DNA of 64,000 nt from contig NZ_CP062983.1 of assembly GCF_015500095.1 (NCBI RefSeq), positions 4,030,001 to 4,094,000 of the forward strand. The letters run 5' to 3'. Position numbers and translations under genes: made by a program. The notes below the pieces were generated by a model. The model made no database searches. It saw only the letters and a list, made by a program, of their open reading frames with translations, and was not told the DNA's origin. The stretch is from Phototrophicus methaneseepsis (GTDB lineage Bacteria > Chloroflexota > Anaerolineae > Aggregatilineales > Phototrophicaceae). Of this stretch, positions 55,659 to 63,617 are shown in pieces. The stretch's first letter is position 1. Each line of letters opens with the position of its first letter.

Positions 55659-56143
55659 TCAGATTCTTCTTCCTGAGTGAGATAACGACGCAGTTTTTCC
55701 GCATAGGGCAAGCGCTCCTGGGGCGTTGTGCGATGCCGAAAAGGCGACAACATATAGAGCAAATCATGCTTATAGCGCGGGAAAACATGCAAATGATAAT
55801 GAAAGACTTCCTGGTTGCCTGCTGGCTCATTATGCTGCCGCGTGGAGATGCCATCACAGTGATAAACGGCCTTGAATGCCAGGGCAATCCGCCGAGCTGT
55901 GGCCAGGATATGCGCGCCAGTCTCAAACGGCATGGCGTACAGATTTTCAATATGTTCATTGGGTATGATGAGCACATGCCCTCTATTGCGCGGCCACCAG
56001 TGCGAGGCAATAAAAGCGGTCACAGTCTCCGTTTGCAGGATGATATCTTCCGGCTGGGTGAGCATGTCTCTATCGCCAGCGACGATCCTGCAAAAAGGGC
56101 AATCATAACCAGCGGGGGCATGGCTGTAGATCATAGGAGCCAT
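55655..56143 (-). CDS. HIT-family nucleotide hydrolase/transferase
   Basis: A 162-residue histidine-triad protein. The triad reads YHLHVFPR with the preceding H (HYHLHV, about 115-121). CPFCRIVAGD near 15-24 is the other typical feature. Such proteins act on nucleoside phosphoramidates or dinucleoside polyphosphates. The start is coupled to arcC by a one-base TAATG overlap, and the end overlaps thrC by four bases, so it is in a compact operon. An N-terminal MAPMIYSHAPAGYD extension precedes the HIT core. Confidence 0.9.
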   Translation of the reverse strand: MAPMIYSHAPAGYDCPFCRIVAGDRDMLTQPEDIILQTETVTAFIASHWWPRNRGHVLIIPNEHIENLYAMPFETGAHILATARRIALAFKAVYHCDGISTRQHNEPAGNQEVFHYHLHVFPRYKHDLLYMLSPFRHRTTPQERLPYAEKLRRYLTQEEESE

Positions 56144-57108
56144 TAGTCTGCCCCACCCCCAAAACCGGGGACGATATGCGTGCCCGTCTCGCCGTGCAGT
56201 GCTCGCCTCAAATTAGCAGGATTGGTGATGATTGCGCGCGGCCCACCTGTCTGTACGAAATCTACAGCAGCTTCAATCTTGGGCAGCATACTGCCTTTGG
56301 CAAAGTGCCCTTCCTGCATATATTGCACTGCTTCCTGCATGGTGATTGTATCCAGGTCGCGCTGATGGGGCGTGTTGTAATCCAGGCAGACTTTTTCAAC
56401 GCCCGTGGAGATTATGAGCAAATCGGCGCGCAGCGTCTGTGCCAGTAAGGCGCTGGAACGGTCTTTATCAATGACCGCATAGACCCCGCGCAAGCTACCA
56501 TATTCATTACGGACGACAGGCACTCCACCGCCACCACAGGCCACAACCACATAACCGCTCAGCATGAGTGCCTGAATCGCGTTAATCTCCTGGATTGCCA
56601 GCGGCTTCGGCGAGGCAACGACACGACGCCAACCCCGGCCTGCGTCTTCCATGACGTCCCAGCCCTGGTCGGCATATTTACGAGCTTCTTCCTCAGTCAT
56701 AAAAGCGCCAATGGGTTTGGTCGGGTTCTGGAATGCGGGGTCATCCGGGTCCACACGCACCTGTGTGACCACGCTGGCGACCGTGCGGTTCATTCCCAGG
56801 CGGCGCAGGGAGTTATCCAGCGCCTGCGAGAGCATATAGCCGATGCTGCCCTGCGTATCTGCAACGACCAGATCAAGCGGCACATCATGAATCCCCTCAC
56901 GCGCGGCAATCTCCCCCCGGCGCACGATGTAACCCACCTGCGGCCCATTGCCATGCGTCACAATCACATGCCAACCATCTGCAATCATCTCCGCAATATT
57001 ACGGCAGGTCCGGCGGGCAGCATCCCATTGGCGTGCAATGCCAGGGTCAGCAGGGTCCTCAATCAGTGAATTGCCACCAATTGCGACAATTGCCAATTTT
57101 TCAATCAT
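56143..57108 (-). CDS. arcC: Carbamate kinase
   Basis: Makes ATP and carbamate from carbamoyl phosphate and ADP. Family elements: AIGGNSLIEDP (9-19), VTHGNGPQVG (about 49-58), VACGGGGVPVV near 192-202, the lysine stretch IDKDRSSALLA (about 212-222) and GSMLPKIEAAV. Length is 321 residues. It would receive carbamoyl phosphate from the YgeW-type transcarbamylase encoded 1.8 kb upstream, as in the E. coli yge/yqe region; this is inferred from context. The ATG at 57108 is used. Confidence 0.95.
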   Translation of the reverse strand: MIEKLAIVAIGGNSLIEDPADPGIARQWDAARRTCRNIAEMIADGWHVIVTHGNGPQVGYIVRRGEIAAREGIHDVPLDLVVADTQGSIGYMLSQALDNSLRRLGMNRTVASVVTQVRVDPDDPAFQNPTKPIGAFMTEEEARKYADQGWDVMEDAGRGWRRVVASPKPLAIQEINAIQALMLSGYVVVACGGGGVPVVRNEYGSLRGVYAVIDKDRSSALLAQTLRADLLIISTGVEKVCLDYNTPHQRDLDTITMQEAVQYMQEGHFAKGSMLPKIEAAVDFVQTGGPRAIITNPANLRRALHGETGTHIVPGFGGGAD

Positions 57109-57138
57109 GATCGTCCCCTAGCGTATGGTGAATATCAC

Positions 57139-57642
57139 TCAGGCGTGTTCTTTTACCCAGGCAGATAAGGCGTGCCATTGCTGAATATCCCAATAGCGCA
57201 CTGCCGCACCACTCGGTGATGGCAGCACCCAAAAGCGGGTTTCGCCGAGTATCTCTGGCTGTATCCCGTATTGTAGGCCTCCTGTCGCCTTTGCGAAATA
57301 GACGGAGGCGGCTTTTTTGCTGGTGAAAGCGACCATAGCGGGTTGATACAACAGCAACTTTTCGTGCAGGGCGATGGCATCAAAATCAGATGGGGTGAGC
57401 ATGGCATCTACCCCCTGAGCATGCTTAGCGACATCGGTCAGGCCAATTCGATAGGTCAACAATTGCGGGAACTGCTTGGGCTGGAGCGGCTCTGGAATGA
57501 GGCCAATATCATATAGCGTCCGCCAGAATTTATTGGCCGGATTGGCGTAATAGGCCCCCTCACGGGCAGAAATATCGCTGGCAGCCGTACCACAGAAAAC
57601 AAGCCGTAAGCCAGTTTCAAGCAAGTCTGGCAAGATGCTCAT
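57139..57642 (-). CDS. mug: G/U mismatch-specific DNA glycosylase Mug
   Basis: Removes uracil or modified bases from mispairs in double-stranded DNA. The catalytic region is CGTAASDISAREGAYYANPA (17-36), followed by NKFWRTL; the intercalating loop appears as LPSPSGAAVRYW near 143-154. The residue replacing the catalytic asparagine is serine/aspartate-like (AASDIS), as in TDG/MUG variants. Length is 167 residues. Starts within the ATGA overlap with the DUF1003 gene. It does not fit the metabolic theme and is probably a passenger. Confidence 0.88.
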   Translation of the reverse strand: MSILPDLLETGLRLVFCGTAASDISAREGAYYANPANKFWRTLYDIGLIPEPLQPKQFPQLLTYRIGLTDVAKHAQGVDAMLTPSDFDAIALHEKLLLYQPAMVAFTSKKAASVYFAKATGGLQYGIQPEILGETRFWVLPSPSGAAVRYWDIQQWHALSAWVKEHA

Positions 57643-58097
57643 ACGGTCGGGCTATCGGGTGCGTCCAGGGTCAGGCGGTCGATGATCTGCTGCAACTTCT
57701 GGTTTTGTTCCTGCAATTGCGCGATGACATCATGTATTTCTTGCTCGGACTTAACGTTAATGAGGTAGTCATTGTGGGCTTCGACGCGATCTCGAATCGC
57801 CTGCCGGTTCTGGCTCATCATAATGATGGGCGCCGTAAAAGCAGCCTGTGTCGAAAGAACCAAGTTCATCAGAATGAAGGGATAAGGGTCCCAGGCTTGT
57901 ATCCAGGCGACGGTGTTCAAAACCACCCAGATAGCGAGCATTATCGACTGGATAATGATAAATGCCCAGGAGCCGACCACGCCCGCGACCTTATCAGCAG
58001 CACGTTCACCCACCGTCATCTGTTCATGGAACAGCTTATTGGCGTTGCGAATATCAGAAGACGGGTCTTCCTGTGTGTGCTTACGATCAAAATGCAT
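57639..58097 (-). CDS. DUF1003 membrane protein
   Basis: A 152-residue protein with two membrane helices (about 47-67, AFIIIQSIMLAIWVVLNTVA, and 74-94, PFILMNLVLSTQAAFTAPII). The segment ADKVAGVVGSWAFIIIQS followed by NLVLSTQAAFTAPIIMMSQNR is characteristic of DUF1003. The C-terminus is a coiled coil (EQEIHDVIAQLQEQNQKLQQII). Function unknown in the family. AAGGAT precedes the ATG and the end overlaps mug by four bases. Confidence 0.9.
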   Translation of the reverse strand: MHFDRKHTQEDPSSDIRNANKLFHEQMTVGERAADKVAGVVGSWAFIIIQSIMLAIWVVLNTVAWIQAWDPYPFILMNLVLSTQAAFTAPIIMMSQNRQAIRDRVEAHNDYLINVKSEQEIHDVIAQLQEQNQKLQQIIDRLTLDAPDSPTV

Positions 58098-58124
58098 GGT
58101 CGGTATCCTTAATTTCCCTTTTCA

Positions 58125-58826
58125 TCAAAGGTAATCAGCAAGAAAGTTCTGCACACCTTGCAACATCAATTCAACCTCATTTCGACCAAATTCATCAAAC
58201 TGACCATGCGCCGCTTTGTTACGAATATCAGCCCATGCACGAAGATGCTTTGCTGTAAGCTCGTTGTATAATCCCGCGTTCTTTAAATCGTCAATGTAAG
58301 TACCAAGCGTTTTATAACCTTTGCCATTTGATTTCATAATTTCAATAGGTGGATCTTGACGCTGACATAAACGACGCAAACTATCTTCAAGAATCGCTCC
58401 GGTTAAAACTGCGGCAGGAATATGATCAAAATTGCCATTATCACCTTCTGAAAGAAGGCTTGTAGCTTGTGTCAAATAATCTCCCGCAATCTCAGCCTCA
58501 ATTCGTTCAGCAATATCATCGAGGATTCCATCTTCATAATCGCTTTTGATTGCACTAATAATTCCCAATAGTTTGTATACTGCGCTTTCAGGAATATTGC
58601 CTTCATCAGCAAGATGCCGCAAATCATCTACTAGCCTATTGGTTCGAGGTAATTTCATAAGCATCAACAAGGAAATCACATTAGCTTTCACTTGATGAAA
58701 TCGAATTGCATAATGTTTTGCCAAGGCCCAACCACTGTCGTTAACTTCTTCCAACAACTTAGCATTTTCTTCAATATTCGCAAATCGATTTCGTATAAGC
58801 GCATCTAGCGATTCAGGTAGCGGCAT
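58125..58826 (-). CDS. HEPN-like (DUF4145-like) protein, AT-rich
   Basis: A 233-residue all-helical protein. The C-terminal third carries ADIRNKAAHGQFDEF (200-213) with R202 and H207 in the R-x4-H arrangement of HEPN domains, where these residues form an RNase or nucleotide-binding site. The N-terminal part is an unassigned helical bundle. Its DNA is visibly AT-richer than the neighbours, suggesting recent arrival. HEPN proteins are frequent in toxin-antitoxin and anti-phage systems; no nucleotidyltransferase partner is next to it, so function is open. AAGGG precedes the ATG. Confidence 0.72.
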   Translation of the reverse strand: MPLPESLDALIRNRFANIEENAKLLEEVNDSGWALAKHYAIRFHQVKANVISLLMLMKLPRTNRLVDDLRHLADEGNIPESAVYKLLGIISAIKSDYEDGILDDIAERIEAEIAGDYLTQATSLLSEGDNGNFDHIPAAVLTGAILEDSLRRLCQRQDPPIEIMKSNGKGYKTLGTYIDDLKNAGLYNELTAKHLRAWADIRNKAAHGQFDEFGRNEVELMLQGVQNFLADYL

Positions 58827-58899
58827 AAAGCGTTCCCTTCAACTAAACCTAAGGTCGCCAATCTAAGAATTGACGACCTTTTCGAGACCCAAAATTAAT

Positions 58900-59880
58900 C
58901 TAACGCATGGTCAGGGCCATAGCTGCCTTCTGAACGTGCAGGCGGTTTTCAGCCTCATCGTAGACAATGCTCTGTGGGCCATCCAGGACGCTGTCAGTCA
59001 CTTCGATATTACGATCAGCAGGCAAACAGTGCATATAGACGGCATCATCCTTCGCCAATGCCATACGGCGATCATCGGTGATCCAATCCGTATATTTCTT
59101 GCCGATTTCAGCGGATTCGTTGTTGTCTTCTGTCGTCAGCCAGCTCCCCCAGCTCTTGGGGTAGACGATATCAGCGCCTTTAAAGCCTTCGTCAAAGTCT
59201 TCGATAATATCCAGTGCACCACCCGATTTACGGGCATTGTCCTGCGCCTGTTGGACGATTTCCGGCATAAGTTTGTATTCCGGGGGGCGAGTCAGCTTAA
59301 CATTCATGCCAAAGCGCGTCATCAGCAAAATGAGGCTCTGCGGCACGCTGATCGGCTTCTGGTAGCTGCTGGCATAAGCCCAGGAAACGTTAATCGTCTT
59401 ACCACGCACATCACGCCCAAACTTCTCCATGATCGTCATCATATCGGCCAGGATTTGGAATGGGTGGTAGACATCGCACTGCATGTTCAAGACGGGTACA
59501 CGGCTGGCTTCAGCCACTTCGTTGATATATTTATTACCAACGCCCCAGTCACACTGGCGAATGGCAATACCATCCGTATAGCGTCCGACGATATTGCCGA
59601 TTTCCTTGCCGGTGTCGCCGTGGCTGATCTGCGTCGTGGTGCTGTCAATAAATTGAGCGTGCCCACCAAGCTGAGCCATCCCGGCTTCAAAGCTGATGCG
59701 AGTGCGCGTACTGGTGAAGAAAAAGAGCATCGCAAGGACTTTATCGCGCAGCAACGGATGCGCCTCGCCAAGCGCGCGTTTGCGCTTCAGGTCCCAGGCC
59801 ACATCCAATAATGTTTCAATTTCTTCTTTGGACCAATCTTGTGTGGAAATGAGGTCACGACCTCTCAGGTCGGTTTGCAT
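58900..59880 (-). CDS. ygeW: Knotted carbamoyltransferase, YgeW type
   Basis: A 326-residue transcarbamylase. The carbamoyl-phosphate loop is STRTR (57-61), HPFQ sits near 142 and HCLPA near 287. WAYASSYQKPISVPQSLILL followed by MTRFGM, and GADIVYPKSW near 240, match E. coli YgeW and N-acetylornithine carbamoyltransferase-like knotted proteins far better than ordinary OTCase, which has an SMG loop. In the yge cluster YgeW works with carbamate kinase and YgeY in purine-derived nitrogen breakdown; its precise substrate is not fixed. It is shorter than E. coli YgeW (396). AGGGAG precedes the ATG. Confidence 0.85.
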   Translation of the reverse strand: MQTDLRGRDLISTQDWSKEEIETLLDVAWDLKRKRALGEAHPLLRDKVLAMLFFFTSTRTRISFEAGMAQLGGHAQFIDSTTTQISHGDTGKEIGNIVGRYTDGIAIRQCDWGVGNKYINEVAEASRVPVLNMQCDVYHPFQILADMMTIMEKFGRDVRGKTINVSWAYASSYQKPISVPQSLILLMTRFGMNVKLTRPPEYKLMPEIVQQAQDNARKSGGALDIIEDFDEGFKGADIVYPKSWGSWLTTEDNNESAEIGKKYTDWITDDRRMALAKDDAVYMHCLPADRNIEVTDSVLDGPQSIVYDEAENRLHVQKAAMALTMR

Positions 59881-59894
59881 AGCGAGAACTCCCT

Positions 59895-59920
59895 ATAAAG
59901 TGGGTTATCTGTAAAGTGGG
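59895..59920. repeat. Direct repeat in the ygeW upstream region
   Basis: TAAAGTGGG occurs at 59896-59904 and again at 59912-59920, a 16-base period, immediately before the ygeW start. It could bind a regulator. A perfect TTGACA at 59998-59993 on the minus strand is a possible -35, but its -10 (TTGTAT) is poor. Confidence 0.4.
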
Positions 59921-60014
59921 ATGCATGTTACCATCACAGGGAACTAATGTTACTGTTCTTTGACCCAGCATACAACGAATTCATGACGGACATGTCAAAC
60001 ATTGAGGAGTAAGC

Positions 60015-60353
60015 ATGAGTAAACTCACCCTGGATGAGTATCAGGTGCGCGCCCGGACAACTTATTCACGAGAAGAACGTGGAACAACGGAAGGTATTGC
60101 CTATACGACGATGGGCCTGGTCGGAGAAGCCGGGGAGATCGCGAATAAGAACAAAAAAATCCTGCGCGGAGATTATCAGGCTGAAGACATCCGAGAAGAT
60201 ATCGCGGCAGAGCTCGGTGATGTTTTATGGTATATCTCGATGGTTGCCTATGAATTTGGTCTCTCGCTGGAAGAGATCGGGCAGGCCAATTTAGAAAAGC
60301 TCGCCTCCCGCAAGGAGCGCGGCGTCATCAAGGGCAGCGGCGACTATCGCTAA
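60015..60353 (+). CDS. MazG-like nucleotide pyrophosphohydrolase
   Basis: A 112-residue all-alpha NTP pyrophosphohydrolase-like protein. The metal-binding helices show LVGEAGEIANKNKK (35-48) and ELGDVLWYISM (65-75), the usual EExxE...ExxD arrangement. Such proteins hydrolyse (d)NTPs or modified nucleotides. It is the only plus-strand gene between 32.9 and 64 kb and has GAGGAGT before the ATG. The terminator at 60384-60409 follows. It interrupts the minus-strand block between ygeW and the MhqD-like gene. Confidence 0.88.
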   Translation: MSKLTLDEYQVRARTTYSREERGTTEGIAYTTMGLVGEAGEIANKNKKILRGDYQAEDIREDIAAELGDVLWYISMVAYEFGLSLEEIGQANLEKLASRKERGVIKGSGDYR

Positions 60354-60383
60354 TCGCTCGTAATGACGATAGCCATTAAATTC

Positions 60384-60409
60384 AAAAGGCGGCCTGTAAG
60401 CCGCCTTTT
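60384..60409. terminator. Bidirectional terminator after the MazG-like and MhqD-like genes
   Basis: AAAAGGCGGC / GCCGCCTTTT form a perfect 10-bp stem with a six-base loop between converging genes. Confidence 0.88.
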
Positions 60410-60412
60410 GGT

Positions 60413-61063
60413 TTATTCAGCAGTGAGGTTTTGCATCATCTGCCGCACAACTGCCAATTCCACGTTGTTGATGGTGTGCCCCAGACCATGGAAAAGCTGC
60501 TTCGTCACATCAGCGCCCATATCACTGAGGATTGCAGCACTATCGTGGACACGCTGCTGCGGAATATGGAAATCCGCATCGTCGCAACCCAGATAAATGG
60601 GCGTGCCCGCTAGCTGACCGTCATAATCATCCAGTTCATCATCTGCGCCAATCAGGCCACCGCTGAGGGCCACCACCCCACCATAACGATGGGGATGCCG
60701 TGCGGCATATTCGACAGCAAGGCAAGCCCCCTGCGAAAAGCCCAACAGCATGATCTTCTCTGTGGGTATGCCCTGCTCAACAAGTTCAGCAACCACATCA
60801 TCGACTTTCTGCAAGGCTGAACTCAGATAAGGCTCGTTCTGCTGGCGCGGCACGATGAAGCGATTCGGATACCAGGTGCTGTTGGCAGCACCCGGCACCT
60901 TATAGGCATAGCCCGGCCCATTGATATGGCCCAATAACGAGATCATATCGTGAGGCCCAGCACCCCGCCCATGAATCAGAACCATAGCCGCCTTCGCCTC
61001 ATCAATGGGAACGCCGGTTTCCAGAATCGGCGCGTTCTCATGTGGATGTATCGGCGCACTCAT
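60413..61063 (-). CDS. Alpha/beta hydrolase, phospholipase/carboxylesterase (MhqD-like)
   Basis: A 216-residue serine hydrolase. The nucleophile is in LGFSQGACLA (about 110-119, GxSxG), the oxyanion region is LIHGRGAGPHDM (about 30-41) and the histidine is in GLGHTINNVEL near the end. Start is the ATG at 61063 forming an ATGA overlap with the dioxygenase stop; GGAG lies 11 bases upstream. Pairing with a glyoxalase-fold dioxygenase copies the Bacillus mhqED arrangement for quinone and hydroquinone stress, so that role is favoured. A general carboxylesterase is also possible. Confidence 0.85.
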   Translation of the reverse strand: MSAPIHPHENAPILETGVPIDEAKAAMVLIHGRGAGPHDMISLLGHINGPGYAYKVPGAANSTWYPNRFIVPRQQNEPYLSSALQKVDDVVAELVEQGIPTEKIMLLGFSQGACLAVEYAARHPHRYGGVVALSGGLIGADDELDDYDGQLAGTPIYLGCDDADFHIPQQRVHDSAAILSDMGADVTKQLFHGLGHTINNVELAVVRQMMQNLTAE

Positions 61064-62142
61064 CGGGCAATGCTCCATTCCGGCACCTGCAACGGCGTCA
61101 GACCCCGTTCAATCTGCTCACGATGCGGCTCCAACCAATCCGGCAACTGCAAACTCGTCCCCAATTCCGCTAGAGGCTCATCGACATCAAAGCCTGGGCC
61201 GACAGTCGCTAATTCGACAATATGCCCATCTGGATCATTGGTGTAGATGCTGCGGAAGTAATCACGATTCATGATTGGCGAGACGCGATACCCGGCCTGC
61301 ATCAGGACTTCGCGCCACTGTTCCTGCTCGTCTTCGTCCTGCACCGCTAGGGCAAAGTGGTGCGTCTGACCCGCACCCATCTGTACGTAGCGGCCCGGCC
61401 CCGGCTTATGGCCGAAGTAGGTAATCAGCGTCCCGGGCTGTCCGTCATCGACACCCCAATACCAATGCGGCATCCCTTCGTAGTCGTAATTATCCGTCTT
61501 CTTGACCAAGCGCATCCCTAATAGGCCGTGGAAGAAGTCGTGTGTGCGCTCAATATCGCTGCTGAAAGCAGAAATATGATGCATACCGAACTTCAGGGCC
61601 ATGTCATCCGTGATAACGGGCACAGGCTCCGGCCATGTTACTGTCGCGATGGTCTCCTCATCACGATTGGCGCGCTGCAAATCCTCCGGCACAGTCTGAT
61701 GCGTTGTACCCAGGGCAACTGCGGCTTCATCAACCGTCATACCCGGCCCCTTCGTCGCAATTTCGACGATGGTACCATCAGGATCGCTGAAGTAGATGCT
61801 CTTAAAGTACTTACGGTCATAGGGCCCCAGAACGTTGATGTCCAGGTCCGTCAGGCGGCGTTTCCACTTTAACAGGCCATCTTCATCAGCGACAGTGAGC
61901 GCGAAGTGATGTGTCCCACCGATACCAGGTCGCCCCTTCTGGGCATTCGGCCATTCAAAGAAGGTCACGGCTGAACCCGGCGTGCCTTTGGCGTCGCCGT
62001 AATACAGGTGATAAGCGGTCGGATCGTCAAAGTTGACGGTCTTCTTAATGAAGCGAAGCCCCAGAACCTTGACATAGAAATCAACGTTCTTCTGGGCGTC
62101 GGCTGTAACCAAGGTAATGTGATGTAATCCCTGAATTTTCAC
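61060..62142 (-). CDS. Glyoxalase/VOC-fold ring-cleaving dioxygenase (MhqE/MhqO-like)
   Basis: A 360-residue protein with two tandem VOC modules: GLHHITLVTADAQKNVDFY in the first (5-23) and MHHISAFSSDIERTHDFF in the second (about 187-204). Glutamate ligands appear in DPDGTIVEIAT and DPDGHIVELAT. Such proteins cleave hydroquinones or lipid-derived diols with Fe(II). Start GTG at 62142 with AGGAG upstream. A 22-bp palindrome lies about 70 bases before it, so a repressor probably controls this gene and the hydrolase. Confidence 0.88.
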   Translation of the reverse strand: MKIQGLHHITLVTADAQKNVDFYVKVLGLRFIKKTVNFDDPTAYHLYYGDAKGTPGSAVTFFEWPNAQKGRPGIGGTHHFALTVADEDGLLKWKRRLTDLDINVLGPYDRKYFKSIYFSDPDGTIVEIATKGPGMTVDEAAVALGTTHQTVPEDLQRANRDEETIATVTWPEPVPVITDDMALKFGMHHISAFSSDIERTHDFFHGLLGMRLVKKTDNYDYEGMPHWYWGVDDGQPGTLITYFGHKPGPGRYVQMGAGQTHHFALAVQDEDEQEQWREVLMQAGYRVSPIMNRDYFRSIYTNDPDGHIVELATVGPGFDVDEPLAELGTSLQLPDWLEPHREQIERGLTPLQVPEWSIAR

Positions 62143-62209
62143 GTCTGGCTCCTAACCTCTGATGTCACTCATAGTAATGGACGGATATGAGACAAAGGTT
62201 ATTACCTTA

Positions 62210-62231
62210 AAAACGGACTGCAGTCCGTTTT
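62210..62231. promoter_or_regulatory. 22-bp palindromic operator candidate, TetR-type
   Basis: A perfect palindrome of AAAACGGACTG and its inverted repeat. The half-site ACGGACT is typical of many TetR-family operators. A TATAAA on the minus strand (62233-62228) overlaps its edge. It lies 68 bases upstream of the dioxygenase start. No TetR-type gene is in the window. Confidence 0.65.
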
Positions 62232-62246
62232 ATACACAGTTCATAT

Positions 62247-62273
62247 AAAAAATGCCCTGCGAGAGGGCATTTT
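62247..62273 (-). terminator. Intrinsic terminator of ygeY
   Basis: AAAATGCCCT / AGGGCATTTT form a 10-bp stem with a GCGAG loop; on the minus strand a T run (TTTTTTAT) follows. It is 26 bases after the ygeY stop. Confidence 0.85.
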
Positions 62274-62298
62274 AACGAATCACATGGCAGTTGACACC

Positions 62299-63492
62299 TT
62301 ATGGCAGCATCGCGGGCAGCAGTGCGTACCATTCTGTTGCGCTAACGACATCATCCAGCTTGACCTGATCCAATACCGTGTGCGCGTGAATTTCATCGCC
62401 AGGGCCAAAACCAATGCTTGGAATACCGGCTTTGCCTGCCCAATAGATACCATTAGTAGAGAAATCCCACTTGCCAGTACCCATCGCCCCATAAGCAGCT
62501 TTGCCTGCCGCCACACCAGCCTGCACCAATGGATGCTCTTCTTCTAACAGCCAGGCCGGGTAAATCTTCTCCAATGGGAATACAAAGCCCGTATAGCTCG
62601 GCACTTCGTACATAAGGATTTCTACCGTGATATCACTACGGTCACCAACGATCTCCTGCAAGCGAGCCAACTCACCTTCCGGCGTTTCGCCAAGCGTCAC
62701 GCGGCGGTCGACATAGATCGTCGCTTCATCAGGTACTGCATTGATGCTGGGCGTCTTGACGTGCATATCTGTAACGGTAATACGACCATGGCCGAGATAA
62801 TCATGATCGCCTAATTCCGGCTCCAGATCTTTGATACGCTCAATGATAGGCAGCAGTTTATAGATGGCATTATCGCCAAGATAGTTACTCGCAGCGTGAG
62901 CACTCTTACCTTTGGCCGTAATGCCGAACTCCACGCGGCCCTTTTGCCCACGATACACCTGCATCTTGGTCGGCTCGCCAATGACGACAAAATCCGGCTT
63001 AATGCCTTCTGTCTGGACGAAAGCATGTGGCGCGGAGCCATCATTCCATTCTTCCATATTGCCAAAGTAATACGCGGTGATGCCTTCAAGGAGGCCCAGT
63101 TCCTTAGCCAGCGCAAGGCCATAAATCATGCCAGGTGTGCTGTTCTTCTCATCACAGGCACCCCGTGCAAAGAAAACGCCATCTTCAACCTTGCCCTGGA
63201 ACGGGTCCCATTCCCATTCATCAGGGTCGCCAATGCCGACGGTATCAATGTGGCTGTCATAGAGCAGGATTTTATCGCCATCACCGATGCGCCCAACAAC
63301 GTTGCCCATCTTATCCCAGAAAACCTCGTCAAAGCCGAGCTTCTTCATTTCTGCTTCGACGCGCTCCCCCACTTCATGAATCTGGCTTTCCATGCTAGGA
63401 ATCGCCACAATCTCACGGAAGAAGGTGAGAATATCATCGCGCTGTTCTTGCACGCGGACTTTGATCTTATCAATTGTTGCTTGCTCAACCAT
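62299..63492 (-). CDS. ygeY: M20 metallopeptidase-family hydrolase YgeY
   Basis: A 397-residue zinc hydrolase of the M20 family. The first metal site is DSHIDTVGIG (about 80-89), the catalytic glutamate is in the EEW region near 148, and the second site sits in VVIGEPTKMQVYRGQKGRVE (about 174). The end reads FGPGDEIHAHTVLD with the last metal histidine. RGQKGRVE and WDFSTNGIYWAG are close to E. coli YgeY. In gut bacteria YgeY is part of the purine/uric-acid degradation set; it may cleave a carbamoylated or amide intermediate. AAGGGAAC precedes the ATG. Confidence 0.9.
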   Translation of the reverse strand: MVEQATIDKIKVRVQEQRDDILTFFREIVAIPSMESQIHEVGERVEAEMKKLGFDEVFWDKMGNVVGRIGDGDKILLYDSHIDTVGIGDPDEWEWDPFQGKVEDGVFFARGACDEKNSTPGMIYGLALAKELGLLEGITAYYFGNMEEWNDGSAPHAFVQTEGIKPDFVVIGEPTKMQVYRGQKGRVEFGITAKGKSAHAASNYLGDNAIYKLLPIIERIKDLEPELGDHDYLGHGRITVTDMHVKTPSINAVPDEATIYVDRRVTLGETPEGELARLQEIVGDRSDITVEILMYEVPSYTGFVFPLEKIYPAWLLEEEHPLVQAGVAAGKAAYGAMGTGKWDFSTNGIYWAGKAGIPSIGFGPGDEIHAHTVLDQVKLDDVVSATEWYALLPAMLP

Positions 63493-63617
63493 ATGGGGTT
63501 GTTCCCTTTCAGAAAATGAGGCCGCAGCCTCCCGTCAAACCGAGCACAGAGTATACCCACCCGTCCTCAGACATGAAACCCAATCTAGGCACGGTATGAC
63601 ATTCGGCAACCGACAGG

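Noticed and set aside
58900-59880. Ordinary ornithine carbamoyltransferase
   Set aside because: The SMG loop is missing and the WAYASSYQKPISVPQ and ADIVYPKSW segments match YgeW-type knotted proteins; arginine genes are not nearby.
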